DNA of 64,000 nucleotides from CALMEC01 sp031366605 (GCA_031366605.1 JANLOO010000006.1:1-64000); one strand, 5' to 3'; counted from the first letter of the stretch, positions 14,264-22,851 are shown. Numbers and translations: made by a program. Notes: generated from the letters alone by a model not told the origin.

Positions 14264-15127
14264 ATGTCGGGCCCTCCACCCTTCGAATTCTCAGCCTGGC
14301 TGGCGACTGCGCGCGCAGGAGTTCCCTGGTTTGCCGACTACGAAGCCAAATTCGAAGCGCTCGCCGGTCGTGCGCTTTGCCTGGATGACTACCGCCGCGC
14401 CCACCTCGTCCTCGAAAATGCACGCAGCCAGATCCGGGAACACCCGTTCTGGGACCACCTTCCTCAATCGTTGTCTGACCAGGATGCCCGGCATCAGACG
14501 GCCACCTCCTCACCCCTTCTCGCCACGGATCCTTCACAGCTCAGCTTGGCGACCAAACCCTTCCCAAGCATTTACGAGAAGTCCTACCGCTTGAACGCAC
14601 TTGACCCAGACATCACCCGCGGCCCATGCGTCCCTGATGCATGGTTTACCCAGATCGACGACCTCGTGCGAACCCGCATCGTGTGCAAATACCTTGACGG
14701 CCCCGACGAGGTCGTCACGTGCATTCTACGCCACGCCGCCACTCACGGAATTTCAGCACCAGTTGTCCGTACCCACGCTGCTGATCGCGGGTACTACGCG
14801 CATCATGTCTATCTTCCGCATACAATCGAGATTCCTGATGGCCATGGCATTGTAGCCCTTACTATTCACCTGGAGATTCAAGTGACCACTCAACTCCAGG
14901 AGGTTCTCGATCAACTAACCCACCGCCTCTACGAATCTGATCGTTCTACACCTCGCGCCCCGAGCGATGCGTGGAAGTGGCAATTCCGTGAAGCCCGCTT
15001 CTTTACTGCATATATAAGTCACGCGCTTCATCTACTTGAGGCTCAGATTGTCGCCACGCGAGACCATCTAGCCGGGCCTGGCGTCGCTACCACCCACATT
15101 CCTTTGGAGCCCGATGAAACGGTTTGA
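14264..15127 (+). CDS. RelA/SpoT-type nucleotidyltransferase domain protein
   Basis: This 287-residue protein shows an RSH synthetase-like core without hydrolase, TGS or ACT domains. Visible motifs are K98-x3-S102-I-x2-K106 (KPFPSIYEK), the metal-site strand DDLVRTRIVC near 132-141 (D-L-x-x-x-R-I in RelA), GYYAHHVYLP near 177-186 where RelA has the base-stacking Tyr, and EIQVTTQL near 204 with the metal-binding Glu. Such stand-alone domains make (p)ppGpp-like alarmones or act as toxins that pyrophosphorylate tRNA or nucleotides. The start ATG at 14264 is chosen because the upstream in-frame part covers a repeat. The next gene overlaps by 14 bases, so it is translationally coupled. Codons are more A/T-rich than in the core genes, suggesting transfer. 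Confidence 0.75.
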   Translation: MSGPPPFEFSAWLATARAGVPWFADYEAKFEALAGRALCLDDYRRAHLVLENARSQIREHPFWDHLPQSLSDQDARHQTATSSPLLATDPSQLSLATKPFPSIYEKSYRLNALDPDITRGPCVPDAWFTQIDDLVRTRIVCKYLDGPDEVVTCILRHAATHGISAPVVRTHAADRGYYAHHVYLPHTIEIPDGHGIVALTIHLEIQVTTQLQEVLDQLTHRLYESDRSTPRAPSDAWKWQFREARFFTAYISHALHLLEAQIVATRDHLAGPGVATTHIPLEPDETV

Positions 15128-16724
15128 TGCGCCCGAACCAAAAGTCCTACACCTCCCGACGTTGCTGCGGCGCCTTGCGGCAGGGGAAATCCTGGTTCCA
15201 CGATTCCAGCGCCAATTCGTCTGGTCCGACAAGCAGGTCACGTCGCTACTTGAAAGCGTCTACCTCGGATACCCGATTGGCAGCATTCTTCTCTGGCGCT
15301 ACTCTGCAACTGCACCGCGGTTGCAGGTCGATGAGAGCATCCTCGGGGTCACCAGCACTGAACCTTCAGTGTCCAGCGCGTACGTGCTGGACGGTCTCCA
15401 GCGTCTGACGACACTCTATAGATGCCTCATGGTCGATCCCGAGCTACCAGGCACGCCTTTCGATGTTCTGTTCGACCTGGCATCTGAACAGTTCGTGCAT
15501 CGATATTCCACGGTTGACCAGGCGGACGAGCTTGCCGTCCCAGTCCACGCGTTTTTCTCTTCTCGCCGCTTCCTAGCTGAGCAGGCACGAATCCTCGAAC
15601 TTGCAGACGAGGCCGCATTGGACCGCTTAGTCGGCGTTTATGCGCGGTTTCAGGAATATATGTTGCCTATTGTTACAATTGACGAAGCGGACGTTCGTAC
15701 CGTGGTAACAATCTTTGAGCGCATCAACACACAGGGCACTAAACTTGTGGGAGCGGACTTTATTCGCGCCGTCACGTGGTCGGAGGACTTCGATCTTGAT
15801 ACCGAGCTCCAGATGATGCGCGAGTCGACAGGGACGACCCTTGAGCCTTTGGACGATGCCACGCTTGTTAAGGCGATGGCTATTTGCGCGGGTAGGGATC
15901 CAACGAATGAATCAATGCTTCAGCTCCGTATGCTGACTTCTCGTGGACTCAAAGAGGCTGTAGGTACGGCTCGTCGTTGCCTAGAGCTAGTGGCGGAGTT
16001 CGTTCGTCGCCAGATCGGTGTTCACTCTCTTGAATTCGTGCCCTACGAGGCCCAAGTTCTGGAGATGGTGCAAGTATTTTCGTCGGACTCGACCGCCGCT
16101 GAGTGGGAGCAGTATCTGACCCGTTGGTTCTGGAGCACCACCTTCAGCGAGGCCTTCCGAGGTAGGCCCGATCATGCCGTCGCCGCTGACCTCGATACGT
16201 TGCGAGTTCATCTTTCAAAAGGCACGGTGCCCTCGGAGGCACCGACGCTGCGCTTCGACTACTCCGACCTTCTGAAGCGGTCGTTCCGCACAAACAGCTC
16301 GCTATCGGCTGGCATCGGGATGTTACTTCTGCAACAAGGGGTCCGGTCGATTCTTTCTGGCGAGGTGTTGGACACCGGTCAAATCAGCACTGGCTTTCGT
16401 GCAAATAATTTCGTGCCGCTTGTCGATAGTGCGGCGGTTGGTCGGACAACGGGTGTTCCGAGCTTCTCGAATCGAGTACTTGCTAATGTCGTTTTGGTCA
16501 CTGAACGCGAGCGCCTCAGCCTAGGGCGTCTGACAATCGCGGAGGGGCTCCAAGCTGGACTAGTGGACGGGGACCTCTTAGAGACCGCTGGTCCTTCCCA
16601 GATGTTGCCGCCAGACATCAAAGCGCTCTTGCTTGAGGCCCCTGAGGACCTCCTTTGGGAGCGTGCTGCGCGGATTGGAGAACGGGTAGAAGGTCTGGTC
16701 AAGGCGGAACCGCACTCAGGATGA
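15114..16724 (+). CDS. DUF262 (GmrS-like/ParB-fold) protein
   Basis: This 536-residue protein has an N-terminal DUF262 domain with its characteristic VPRFQRQFVW (28-37), GYPIGSILLW, LDGLQRLTTLY (92-102, the DGQQR motif) and FERINTQGTKL (201-211). DUF262 is the nucleotide-sensing/hydrolysing half of type IV GmrSD restriction and occurs in other phage-defence proteins. The C-terminal third has a weak DUF1524-like trace (SFSNRVLANVVLVTERERLSL), but the HNH histidines are not evident, so nuclease activity is doubtful. The ATG overlaps the RelA-like gene by 14 bases and has TTGGAG upstream. Base use is unlike the neighbouring core genes. Confidence 0.8.
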   Translation: MKRFDAPEPKVLHLPTLLRRLAAGEILVPRFQRQFVWSDKQVTSLLESVYLGYPIGSILLWRYSATAPRLQVDESILGVTSTEPSVSSAYVLDGLQRLTTLYRCLMVDPELPGTPFDVLFDLASEQFVHRYSTVDQADELAVPVHAFFSSRRFLAEQARILELADEAALDRLVGVYARFQEYMLPIVTIDEADVRTVVTIFERINTQGTKLVGADFIRAVTWSEDFDLDTELQMMRESTGTTLEPLDDATLVKAMAICAGRDPTNESMLQLRMLTSRGLKEAVGTARRCLELVAEFVRRQIGVHSLEFVPYEAQVLEMVQVFSSDSTAAEWEQYLTRWFWSTTFSEAFRGRPDHAVAADLDTLRVHLSKGTVPSEAPTLRFDYSDLLKRSFRTNSSLSAGIGMLLLQQGVRSILSGEVLDTGQISTGFRANNFVPLVDSAAVGRTTGVPSFSNRVLANVVLVTERERLSLGRLTIAEGLQAGLVDGDLLETAGPSQMLPPDIKALLLEAPEDLLWERAARIGERVEGLVKAEPHSG

Positions 16725-16888
16725 GCCCGTTCCCCTGTTCCGACGTGGCACTTCCAAGGTAGCGTCAGACACGTCGGGGACCTCACCTTCGTCGCAGCCG
16801 TCGAGAAGCCGCAACGATACCCGAAGTCCCCGACACCTACGCCACCCCGACTACCCACAACCCCCACTCATCTGCGAAGAGCCCCCAA

Positions 16889-16961
16889 AGCCGGAGAGGG
16901 GACTCGAACCCCTGACCTGCCGCTTACAAGGCGGCTGCTCTACCAGCTGAGCTACTCCGGC
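16889..16961 (-). tRNA. tRNA-Thr, anticodon TGT
   Basis: On the minus strand the gene begins GCCGGAGTAGCTCAGCTGG. The anticodon loop is TTGTAAG (anticodon TGT, reading ACA), the T arm is GGTTCGAGTCC, and the acceptor stem closes with CTCCGGC. CCA is not encoded. A tRNA next to sigH and downstream of cysS/rlmB fits the conserved gene order of this locus. Confidence 0.95.
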
Positions 16962-16996
16962 GCGGTGCACAGGGTACCGCGCCGGGAGCGCGGGGT

Positions 16997-17791
16997 TCAG
17001 CGCAGGTCGATGACCTCACGGCTCTTGAGGTGCAGCGCGACCTTCCGTTTGACGCGTTGGAGGGCGTTGTCGACGGTTTTGGGGGTGCAGCCCTGGATCT
17101 CGGCGATCTCCTCGTAGCTGCGGCCCTCGAGGTACATGCCGAGGACACGGTGCTCGAGCTCCGACAGGACGGTTCCGAGGCAATCGAGGAGGCTGCGGAG
17201 CTCCTCCGTCGAGATGGCCTGCGTCATGGGGTCTGCGACGGGGTCGCCGGCGAGGACTTCGGCCAGCGTGGCCTCCTGCTCGCCGCTGCCGGCGCGGGAG
17301 TGGCTGAAGCTGATGTACGTGTTGAGCGGCGAGTGCTTGTTTCGGGCCGCGGTCTTGATCGCGGTGATGATCTGGCGCGTCACGCACAGCTCGGCGAACG
17401 AACGAAACGACGCCTCACGCTCGACGCGGTAGTCGCGGACCGCCTTGAAGAGCCCGATGAGCCCCTCCTGGATCAGATCCTCGATCTCGCCGCCGGCCAG
17501 GAAGTACGAGTTGGCCTTGAGGCGCACGAAACCCTTGTAGCGCTCGATGATCTTGTCCATCGCGACCCGATCGCCCGCGCGAGCGCGGTTGACGAGGCCT
17601 CGATCATGATTCTCAACCAGAGATCGAGCTTGAATCTGTTCAGCGGTCGCTTGGTGATACGTCATCGTGCCCCCGACGGGAGATCCGTCTCGTAGAAAGC
17701 GGTTGCGGTGTCGCTGACCAGAACTCTCAGGTTCAAGTTGAACTTTTGTTTCGGTCAGCTGGCGCGCATTCTCTGCGTCCGGTGACGCCAT
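16997..17791 (-). CDS. sigH: SigH-like RNA polymerase sigma factor
   Basis: Residues FVRLKANSYFLAGGE, IEDLIQEGLIGLFKAVRDY and FRSFAELCVTRQIITAIKTA match region 2 of Bacillus SigH almost word for word. Region 4 is LYLEGRSYEEI-type followed by TPKTVDNALQRVKRK. The full ORF gives 264 residues; the internal ATG at 17665 would give 222, closer to Bacillus SigH. Both starts have plausible ribosome sites, so the start is unsettled. It directs transcription of a stress or stationary-phase regulon; sporulation should not be inferred. The rlmB-sigH neighbourhood is as in Bacillus. Confidence 0.9.
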   Translation of the reverse strand: MASPDAENARQLTETKVQLEPESSGQRHRNRFLRDGSPVGGTMTYHQATAEQIQARSLVENHDRGLVNRARAGDRVAMDKIIERYKGFVRLKANSYFLAGGEIEDLIQEGLIGLFKAVRDYRVEREASFRSFAELCVTRQIITAIKTAARNKHSPLNTYISFSHSRAGSGEQEATLAEVLAGDPVADPMTQAISTEELRSLLDCLGTVLSELEHRVLGMYLEGRSYEEIAEIQGCTPKTVDNALQRVKRKVALHLKSREVIDLR

Positions 17792-17821
17792 GTCAAATCC
17801 TCATTCCCGCAAATAGCGGAT

Positions 17822-18571
17822 TTATCTGCGGCGGGTGGTTTCGAACAGCAAAAGCGCAGTCGCAACCGACAGGTTGAGGCTTTTGACCTTTCCCGCCATG
17901 GGGATTTTGACCAGCCGATCGCACATGGACCACACGCGGGGACGCAGTCCCTCGCCTTCGGCGCCGATCACGACGATCGCGCCGGGGTCCCACGCGACAT
18001 CGCGGTAGTCCTCATCGGCATCCTCGTCCGCACCGACGACCCATCGCGACGGGCTCTTCGCGTCGTGCAGGAAGCTCGCCAGGTTCTCGACCTGGGCCAC
18101 CCGCACATGCTCGATCGCCCCGGCAGACGTCTTGCAGACCGTCCCGGTGACCTCGGGGCTGCCGCGGCGCATCATCACGATGCCGGCCGCCCCCACCGCG
18201 TCGGCCACGCGGGCCACCGCACCCAGGTTGCGGGGGTCCTGCAGCCGGTCAAGGCAGACGATCGGCCCCAGGGCGTCCAGGATCTCGTGAGACTCCGCGT
18301 ACGGGTAGGGATCGGCGAACGCGATGATCCCCTGGTTGTCGCCCGTCCCCGCGGCCTTGCCGAGCGCGGACTTCTCGACGGACTTCGGGTTGAGCGCCGC
18401 GACCCAGGGCTCCTTGCACAGATCCGGCAGGGCCCACACCTCGCGGATGGCCCGCCTGCCCGCCGCGGCGAGCTCACGGACGGGGTTTCGGCCATAGACC
18501 ACCGCCGGCTCATCGGATGTGTCCGCGTCGCGATTCCAGGGTTGGCGCTTTCGTCGGTCCTCATGAGCCAT
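17822..18571 (-). CDS. rlmB: SpoU/TrmH-family RNA 2'-O-methyltransferase (RlmB-like)
   Basis: This 249-residue protein has a substrate-binding N-terminal domain (VYGRNPVRELAAAGRRAI) and a knotted SPOUT domain. The three SpoU motifs are CLDRLQDPRNLGAVARVADA, VVIGAEGEGLRP and IPMAGKVKSLNLSVATALLL. RlmB methylates G2251 of 23S rRNA in E. coli. The start ATG at 18571 (MAHEDRRKR) is chosen over a longer ORF because homology begins there. cysS lies upstream and sigH downstream, the usual order. Confidence 0.88.
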   Translation of the reverse strand: MAHEDRRKRQPWNRDADTSDEPAVVYGRNPVRELAAAGRRAIREVWALPDLCKEPWVAALNPKSVEKSALGKAAGTGDNQGIIAFADPYPYAESHEILDALGPIVCLDRLQDPRNLGAVARVADAVGAAGIVMMRRGSPEVTGTVCKTSAGAIEHVRVAQVENLASFLHDAKSPSRWVVGADEDADEDYRDVAWDPGAIVVIGAEGEGLRPRVWSMCDRLVKIPMAGKVKSLNLSVATALLLFETTRRR

Positions 18572-18680
18572 GTGGGAGAGCCTAAGGCCCCGCCCGGAAG
18601 GCGCCCGGGCGGAGACGGGGTCCGCACCGTCCACCACGAGGGATTCGGCCACTGCCCTGAGGCGTTGTATCGTTGGGTCC

Positions 18681-18851
18681 ATGGCAACGAAGGAAACCCG
18701 CACCACATCCGGCCTCCCAGGCGAAGACGTCGTGAAGCTCTATCGCGACGCCCTTCTTCGGGATCGAGTGCCCGCTGGGCCGGGGACCACCGAAGAGGGG
18801 TTCAGCGCGCAAAGGCGGCGATGTCCGGTTTGCGCCTCGGTGGGCCAGTGA
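18681..18851 (+). CDS. Possible 56-residue protein
   Basis: It begins MATKETRTTSGLPGEDVVKL and ends with a C-x2-C (RRRCPVCASVGQ) that could be half of a zinc site. The segment DVVKLYRDALLRDRV faintly resembles the start of a dehydrogenase E1 alpha subunit, so this may be a truncated gene. Evidence is weak: a single ATG without a clear ribosome site. Confidence 0.25.
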   Translation: MATKETRTTSGLPGEDVVKLYRDALLRDRVPAGPGTTEEGFSAQRRRCPVCASVGQ

Positions 18852-18937
18852 CGCCAAGCCACTACCGGTAGGCAATGCGTGGCTGACTCCCGGGGAGTCT
18901 TTGACCTCGGCGTCGAGATGCCGGACCTTGGGCCCGA

Positions 18938-18980
18938 AGATCCGTAAACCGAGGCGGCAGATCCGTAAAATGAGATCCGC
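18938..18980. repeat. Short direct repeats with 21-base spacing
   Basis: AGATCCGTAAA occurs at 18938 and 18959, exactly 21 bases apart (two helical turns), and a partial AGATCCGCA starts at 18973. They lie just past the 3' end of cysS and upstream of rlmB. They could be regulator sites or chance duplications. Confidence 0.5.
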
Positions 18981-18992
18981 AGATTCGAAAAC

Positions 18993-20396
18993 TCAGGCGG
19001 AGCGGAGCTCTTGACCGGCGGCGGTGTCGCGGACCTCGTAGCCCAGGGCGGCGATGGCATCGCGTAGGCGGTCGGACTCGGCGAAGTCCTTTGCGGCACG
19101 GGCCGCGAGGCGGGCATCGGCCAGCTGCTGCACCTGGGCCGGGATCCCCGCAGGGGCATCGTCATCGGCCGGCGCCAGGGCGAACACGTCGAGCAGCTCG
19201 ACGATGACGCGCTTGGCCTCTCGTAGCTGATCTGCTGACGGACGCTGACCCTCGACTGCAAGGTTAACCGCGCGCACCAGCCCGTCCAGAGCCGCCCAGG
19301 CCTCGGGCGTGTTGAAGTCGTCGCTGAGCGCGTCGAAGAACCGGGTGCGGCCGTCCATCAGCGCGGCGGTCAGCCCGGGGTCCATGCCCTGGCCCGGGGC
19401 CTTGATGGCCGCGCTGAGGCTGCGCAGGGCGTTCTTGATGCGCTCATAACGCTTGCCGGCCTCGTCCAGCCGCTCGTCCGAGAACGGCAGCTTGGACCGG
19501 TAGTGGCTCGTCAGGAAGTACGCGATGATCGTGTCGCGCGGCCATTCGTCCAGCACCTGGGCCAACGAGGCGATGTTGCCGACGCTCTTGGCCATCTTCT
19601 CGCCCGCAAGCTCCAGCATCTCGTTGTGCATCCAGATCTTGGCGAACGGCCGGTCGCGGGCCCCCTCTGACTGGGCGATCTCATTCTCGTGGTGCGGGAA
19701 CACCAGGTCCAGGCCGCCGCCGTGGATCTCGAACTCGACCCCCAACAGGGCCTCGGCCATCGCGCTGCACTCGATGTGCCAGCCCGGCCGGCCCGGCCCC
19801 CACGGCGACTCCCAGAACATGTCCTCGTCGGGCTTGTGGCCCTTCCACAGGGCGAAGTCGAGCGGGCTCTCCTTGCCGTCGCCCGGCTCCTCGCTGCGAA
19901 GCTCGTCGAGCACACGACCCGACAGCTTGCCGTACCCGTCAAAACGCTCGACACGGAAGTAGACATCGCCCGCCGCCGGATACGCCAGGCCCTTGTCGAT
20001 GAGGTCTGAGATGAGCTGGATGATCTGGGGCATCGTCTCGACCACCGTCGGCTCGTGCGTCGGGCGGCCCAGCCCCAGCCGGTCGGTGTCGTCGATGTAC
20101 GCCCGTGTGTACTTGGCCGCGGCCTCGGTGCTGCTGATGCCCTCCCTGCGCCCGGCGTCATAGATCTTGTCGTTGACGTCGGTGACGTTGCATACCAGCA
20201 CCGCGCGGTAGCCCTGACGATCCAGAAACCGCTTGAGCACCGAGAACACGACGAACGGCCGCGCGTTGCCGATGTGGATCCGCGAGTACACCGTCGGCCC
20301 ACACGCGTAGATGCCCACCACGCCGTCCGGGCCGGCCACGAGGGGCTCCTTGCGCTTGGACAGCGTCGAGTAGATGCGGATCCCTGTGGGACTCAT
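18993..20396 (-). CDS. cysS: Cysteinyl-tRNA synthetase
   Basis: At 467 residues it is the normal length. Class I signatures are HIGN at 41-44 and KMAKS (for KMSKS) in LAGEKMAKSVGN. Zinc ligands are seen as Cys in YACGPTVY (residue 32), Cys in HIECSAMA, and His/Glu in FPHHENEIAQSE. The ATG at 20396 overlaps the stop of ispF (ATGA), so translation is coupled. Longer in-frame extensions are shadows of ispF. It charges tRNA-Cys. Confidence 0.97.
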   Translation of the reverse strand: MSPTGIRIYSTLSKRKEPLVAGPDGVVGIYACGPTVYSRIHIGNARPFVVFSVLKRFLDRQGYRAVLVCNVTDVNDKIYDAGRREGISSTEAAAKYTRAYIDDTDRLGLGRPTHEPTVVETMPQIIQLISDLIDKGLAYPAAGDVYFRVERFDGYGKLSGRVLDELRSEEPGDGKESPLDFALWKGHKPDEDMFWESPWGPGRPGWHIECSAMAEALLGVEFEIHGGGLDLVFPHHENEIAQSEGARDRPFAKIWMHNEMLELAGEKMAKSVGNIASLAQVLDEWPRDTIIAYFLTSHYRSKLPFSDERLDEAGKRYERIKNALRSLSAAIKAPGQGMDPGLTAALMDGRTRFFDALSDDFNTPEAWAALDGLVRAVNLAVEGQRPSADQLREAKRVIVELLDVFALAPADDDAPAGIPAQVQQLADARLAARAAKDFAESDRLRDAIAALGYEVRDTAAGQELRSA

Positions 20397-20863
20397 ACGC
20401 TCTCCAACAGGCAGACGGCCTGGCACGCGATTCCCTCGCCACGGCCTGTGGCGCCCATGCCATCGGTCGTCGTGGCATGAACGGTGACCGGCGCGCCGAC
20501 GATCGTGGAGAGCGCATGTTGCATCGCCTCGCGATGAGGCGCCACTCGTGGTGCTTCGCAGACGACGACCGCGTGGGCGTTGACCACCGCATAGCCAGCG
20601 TCGCGTACCCGCTCGACGACGATGCCGAGCAGCATCGCACCCGACGCCCCGGCCCACTCGGGATCGCCGGGTGGGAACAGCGCGCCGATGTCGGGGCCGC
20701 CGCAGGCCGAGAGCAGCGCGTCGCACAGGGCATGCGCGACGACATCACCGTCGGAATGGCCGGCCAGCCCCGACGGGTGGTCGATGTGGATCGTGCCCAG
20801 CATCAGCGGTCGACCCGGCTCCAGCCTGTGTGCGTCGACTCCGAGTCCGATTCGGTGTTTCAT
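20393..20863 (-). CDS. ispF: 2-C-methyl-D-erythritol 2,4-cyclodiphosphate synthase
   Basis: This 156-residue protein is full length. Zinc ligands Asp10 and His12 (GVDAHR) and His44 (HSDGDVVAH) are present, as is the C-terminal TTTDGMGATGRGEGIA. It makes the cyclic diphosphate in the MEP isoprenoid pathway, which supplies the polyprenyl and hopanoid genes at the other end of the window. cysS overlaps its stop. Confidence 0.96.
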   Translation of the reverse strand: MKHRIGLGVDAHRLEPGRPLMLGTIHIDHPSGLAGHSDGDVVAHALCDALLSACGGPDIGALFPPGDPEWAGASGAMLLGIVVERVRDAGYAVVNAHAVVVCEAPRVAPHREAMQHALSTIVGAPVTVHATTTDGMGATGRGEGIACQAVCLLESV

Positions 20864-20969
20864 ACGCCGCCCCCGGCACGGCTCTTGGGCGGCCTATTCG
20901 CCGCCGGCCCCAAAGGACATATCTTGCGGCGGCTCAAACGTCGGTGGCGGCTGGGGAATACGGCGTCTT

Positions 20970-21824
20970 TCATCCGATCGGCTCCTGGCGGGGCTCGCGA
21001 CCCTTGAAGCAGGTGAGCGTCGTATACCCGGCGCCACGGAGCGCTGCGACGGCCGTTGGGTAGTCGCGCGCGACATCGTCCGGGTTGTGGGCATCGCTCG
21101 AGAGCGTCGCCGGCACACCGGCCGCGTGGAACTTGGCGAGCCAGCCCGGGTCGGGGTACAGCTCGCGCACCGGCTTGCGCAGGCCGGCCGAGCTGCACTC
21201 GACCGCGACACCGGTCTCGGCGATCGCGGCGACCAGATCGTCAACCCGGTCGGCGAATGTCGCGGGGAACCGGTGGCCGAACACCTTGGGCAGGTCCGGG
21301 TGGGCCATGACGTCGTACAGGCCCGACTGGGCGGCGGCCACGAGCTCGTCGAGGTAGCGGTCCCACACGGCCTCGGCCCCGATGTGTTCGGCCGCCGGAT
21401 CGTCCGGGTCATCGATCGCGAGGCCCTCGAGCCAGTGGACCGATCCCAGCACGACGTCGAACGGATGGGCTGCGAGCACCGCGGCGATTTGATCGCGCCG
21501 ATCGGGGAGCCAGTCCATCTCGATGCCGACCAGCACCGGCAGGCCCGCGGCCTTGGCCTCGACCAGGGCCTCGCAGTGGGTGCCCAGATCCTCGGTCGCC
21601 TCGCCCTGCCACCAGGGGCTGGTGTGCCAGTCACGGGCGACCGTGAACCGGTGGATGTGTTCGGTGATCGCGATCTCTCCGACCGCCCGGGCCTTGGCCC
21701 GCTCGACGTACCGGCCGATCCAACCGACCGACCGCGGGCCGCCGTGAGCCTCCCAGCGGCGGGCGTCACGCGCGCGCGCCTCGACGCCGTCGGGCTGCAG
21801 GTGCATGTGGTAGTCGGTCAGCAC
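20970..21824 (-). CDS. PHP-domain phosphoesterase (histidinol-phosphatase-like)
   Basis: Metal-binding PHP motifs are DYHMHLQPDG at the start, ITEHIH, a Glu in VLVGIEMDWLP, His in GSVHWL, MAHPDLPK and the final SSDAHNP. The start is the GTG at 21824, directly before LTDYHMH. Family members include HisK-type histidinol-phosphate phosphatases; no other his gene is in the window, so the substrate is open. The gene lies upstream of ispF with a gap of about 100 bases. Confidence 0.85.
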   Translation of the reverse strand: MLTDYHMHLQPDGVEARARDARRWEAHGGPRSVGWIGRYVERAKARAVGEIAITEHIHRFTVARDWHTSPWWQGEATEDLGTHCEALVEAKAAGLPVLVGIEMDWLPDRRDQIAAVLAAHPFDVVLGSVHWLEGLAIDDPDDPAAEHIGAEAVWDRYLDELVAAAQSGLYDVMAHPDLPKVFGHRFPATFADRVDDLVAAIAETGVAVECSSAGLRKPVRELYPDPGWLAKFHAAGVPATLSSDAHNPDDVARDYPTAVAALRGAGYTTLTCFKGREPRQEPIG

Positions 21825-21857
21825 GGCCCTGGACGATACGCGGTTCGTCAAGACCAC

Positions 21858-21902
21858 TTGACACAGGTGACCCCGCACGTATACTCATAACATATTCGTT
21901 AT
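21858..21902 (+). promoter_or_regulatory. Promoter and operator of the arsR-like gene
   Basis: TTGACA at 21858-21863 and TATACT at 21880-21885 are separated by 16 bases, close to the sigma-70 consensus. Directly downstream, ATAAC and GTTAT (21887-21891 and 21898-21902) form an inverted repeat with a six-base centre, a typical ArsR-type operator overlapping the transcription start. The gene is therefore probably autorepressed. Confidence 0.7.
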
Positions 21903-21915
21903 ATATCAGGGAGTC

Positions 21916-22269
21916 ATGGCCACCGATCAACTCAGCCTCGTGTTCTCCGCACTCGCCGACCCCACCCGCCGGGCGATCCTGGCTCGGCTGACCGAGGGCG
22001 AGGCGACGGTCTCGCAGCTGGTCGAGCCGTTCGCAATCAGCCAGCCGGCGATCTCGCGGCACCTGAAGGTGCTGGAGCGTGCGGGGCTGATCACACGCGG
22101 CAAGTCCGGGCAGTTTCGCTCGAGCCACCTGCGCACCGACGCGCTGGACGAGGCGATCGACTGGATCTCGTACTGGCGTGGCGTATGGGACGCACGCTTC
22201 GCCCGATTGGACGCACACCTCGAGCGCATCGCAGCCGAGGCCCCTTCCACACGAAAGGCATCGAAGTGA
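21916..22269 (+). CDS. ArsR-family transcriptional repressor
   Basis: This 117-residue winged-helix protein has SALADPTRRAILARL and then VSQLVEPFAISQPAISRHLKVL, the standard ArsR recognition helix region. No cysteine metal site is visible, so it belongs to the non-metal branch often paired with SRPBCC proteins. The GTG of the next gene overlaps its stop. An inverted-repeat operator lies in front of it. Confidence 0.92.
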   Translation: MATDQLSLVFSALADPTRRAILARLTEGEATVSQLVEPFAISQPAISRHLKVLERAGLITRGKSGQFRSSHLRTDALDEAIDWISYWRGVWDARFARLDAHLERIAAEAPSTRKASK

Positions 22270-22730
22270 GCACCACCACACCCGACACCGAGCTGGTCAT
22301 CACCCGCATCTTCAACGCGCCACGCGAGGCCGTCTATCGCGCGTTCACCGACTCCGACCAGATCGCCGCGTGGTTCGGACCGGTCGGCTGGTCGGTTCCG
22401 CGCGACACGATCGAGCAAGACGTGCGCGTCGGCGGCCACCAGCGCTTCACGATGGTCAGCGACGCCGACTCCTCAAAGGCATCGCCCGTCAACGCAACCT
22501 TTGTCGAGGTCGTTGAGAACGAACTGCTGGTCGCAGAAGAACGCTGGGAGGGCGTGCCCGGCAGGCAGGACGGTGGCGTCATGCAGATGCGGTTGGAGTT
22601 CCACGACCAGGGCGACGGCACCACCCGACTCGTTCTGCGCCAGGGGCCGTACACCGCCGAGATCCAGAAGATGGCCGACATGGGCTGGGAGAGTTCGTTC
22701 ACCAAACTCGATGCGCTGCTCGCAGGCTGA
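22266..22730 (+). CDS. SRPBCC/AHSA1-family protein
   Basis: This 154-residue protein has the AHSA1 (activator of Hsp90 ATPase-like) pattern: ITRIFNAPREAVYRAFTDSD, IAAWFGPVGW, FVEVVENELLV and the final MADMGWESSFTKLDALL. These proteins bind small hydrophobic ligands. Overlap with the ArsR gene (GTGA) makes a two-gene operon common in actinobacteria. The ligand is unknown. Confidence 0.88.
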   Translation: MSTTTPDTELVITRIFNAPREAVYRAFTDSDQIAAWFGPVGWSVPRDTIEQDVRVGGHQRFTMVSDADSSKASPVNATFVEVVENELLVAEERWEGVPGRQDGGVMQMRLEFHDQGDGTTRLVLRQGPYTAEIQKMADMGWESSFTKLDALLAG

Positions 22731-22837
22731 CGCGACAAGCGCGGCCTTCGGTTGGTCGACTTGACGGTCCGCGACGAAAGGACCGTGTGCTGTAAGCCAA
22801 CGCCGGTTGCGTTCGCGAGTCTTTGAGTCGTCGATTG

Positions 22838-22851
22838 GTCGACTAGTCGAC
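22838..22851. repeat. Perfect 14-bp palindrome
   Basis: GTCGACTAGTCGAC is its own reverse complement and is embedded in further GAGTCG/CGACTC arms. It is located in the 267-base gap between the SRPBCC gene and the convergent beta-helix gene. It could be part of a terminator or a protein-binding site. Confidence 0.6.

Larger units (their letters stand above)
18572..18992. other. 420-base gap between cysS and rlmB
   Basis: The gap contains one possible small ORF (18681-18851, plus strand) and a set of short direct repeats near 18938-18980. Bacillus has mrnC here; no trace of it is visible. Confidence 0.5.

Noticed and set aside
22838..22851. The 14-bp palindrome as a parS or dif site
   Set aside because: It does not resemble the parS consensus (TGTTTCACGTGAAACA) or known dif sequences.
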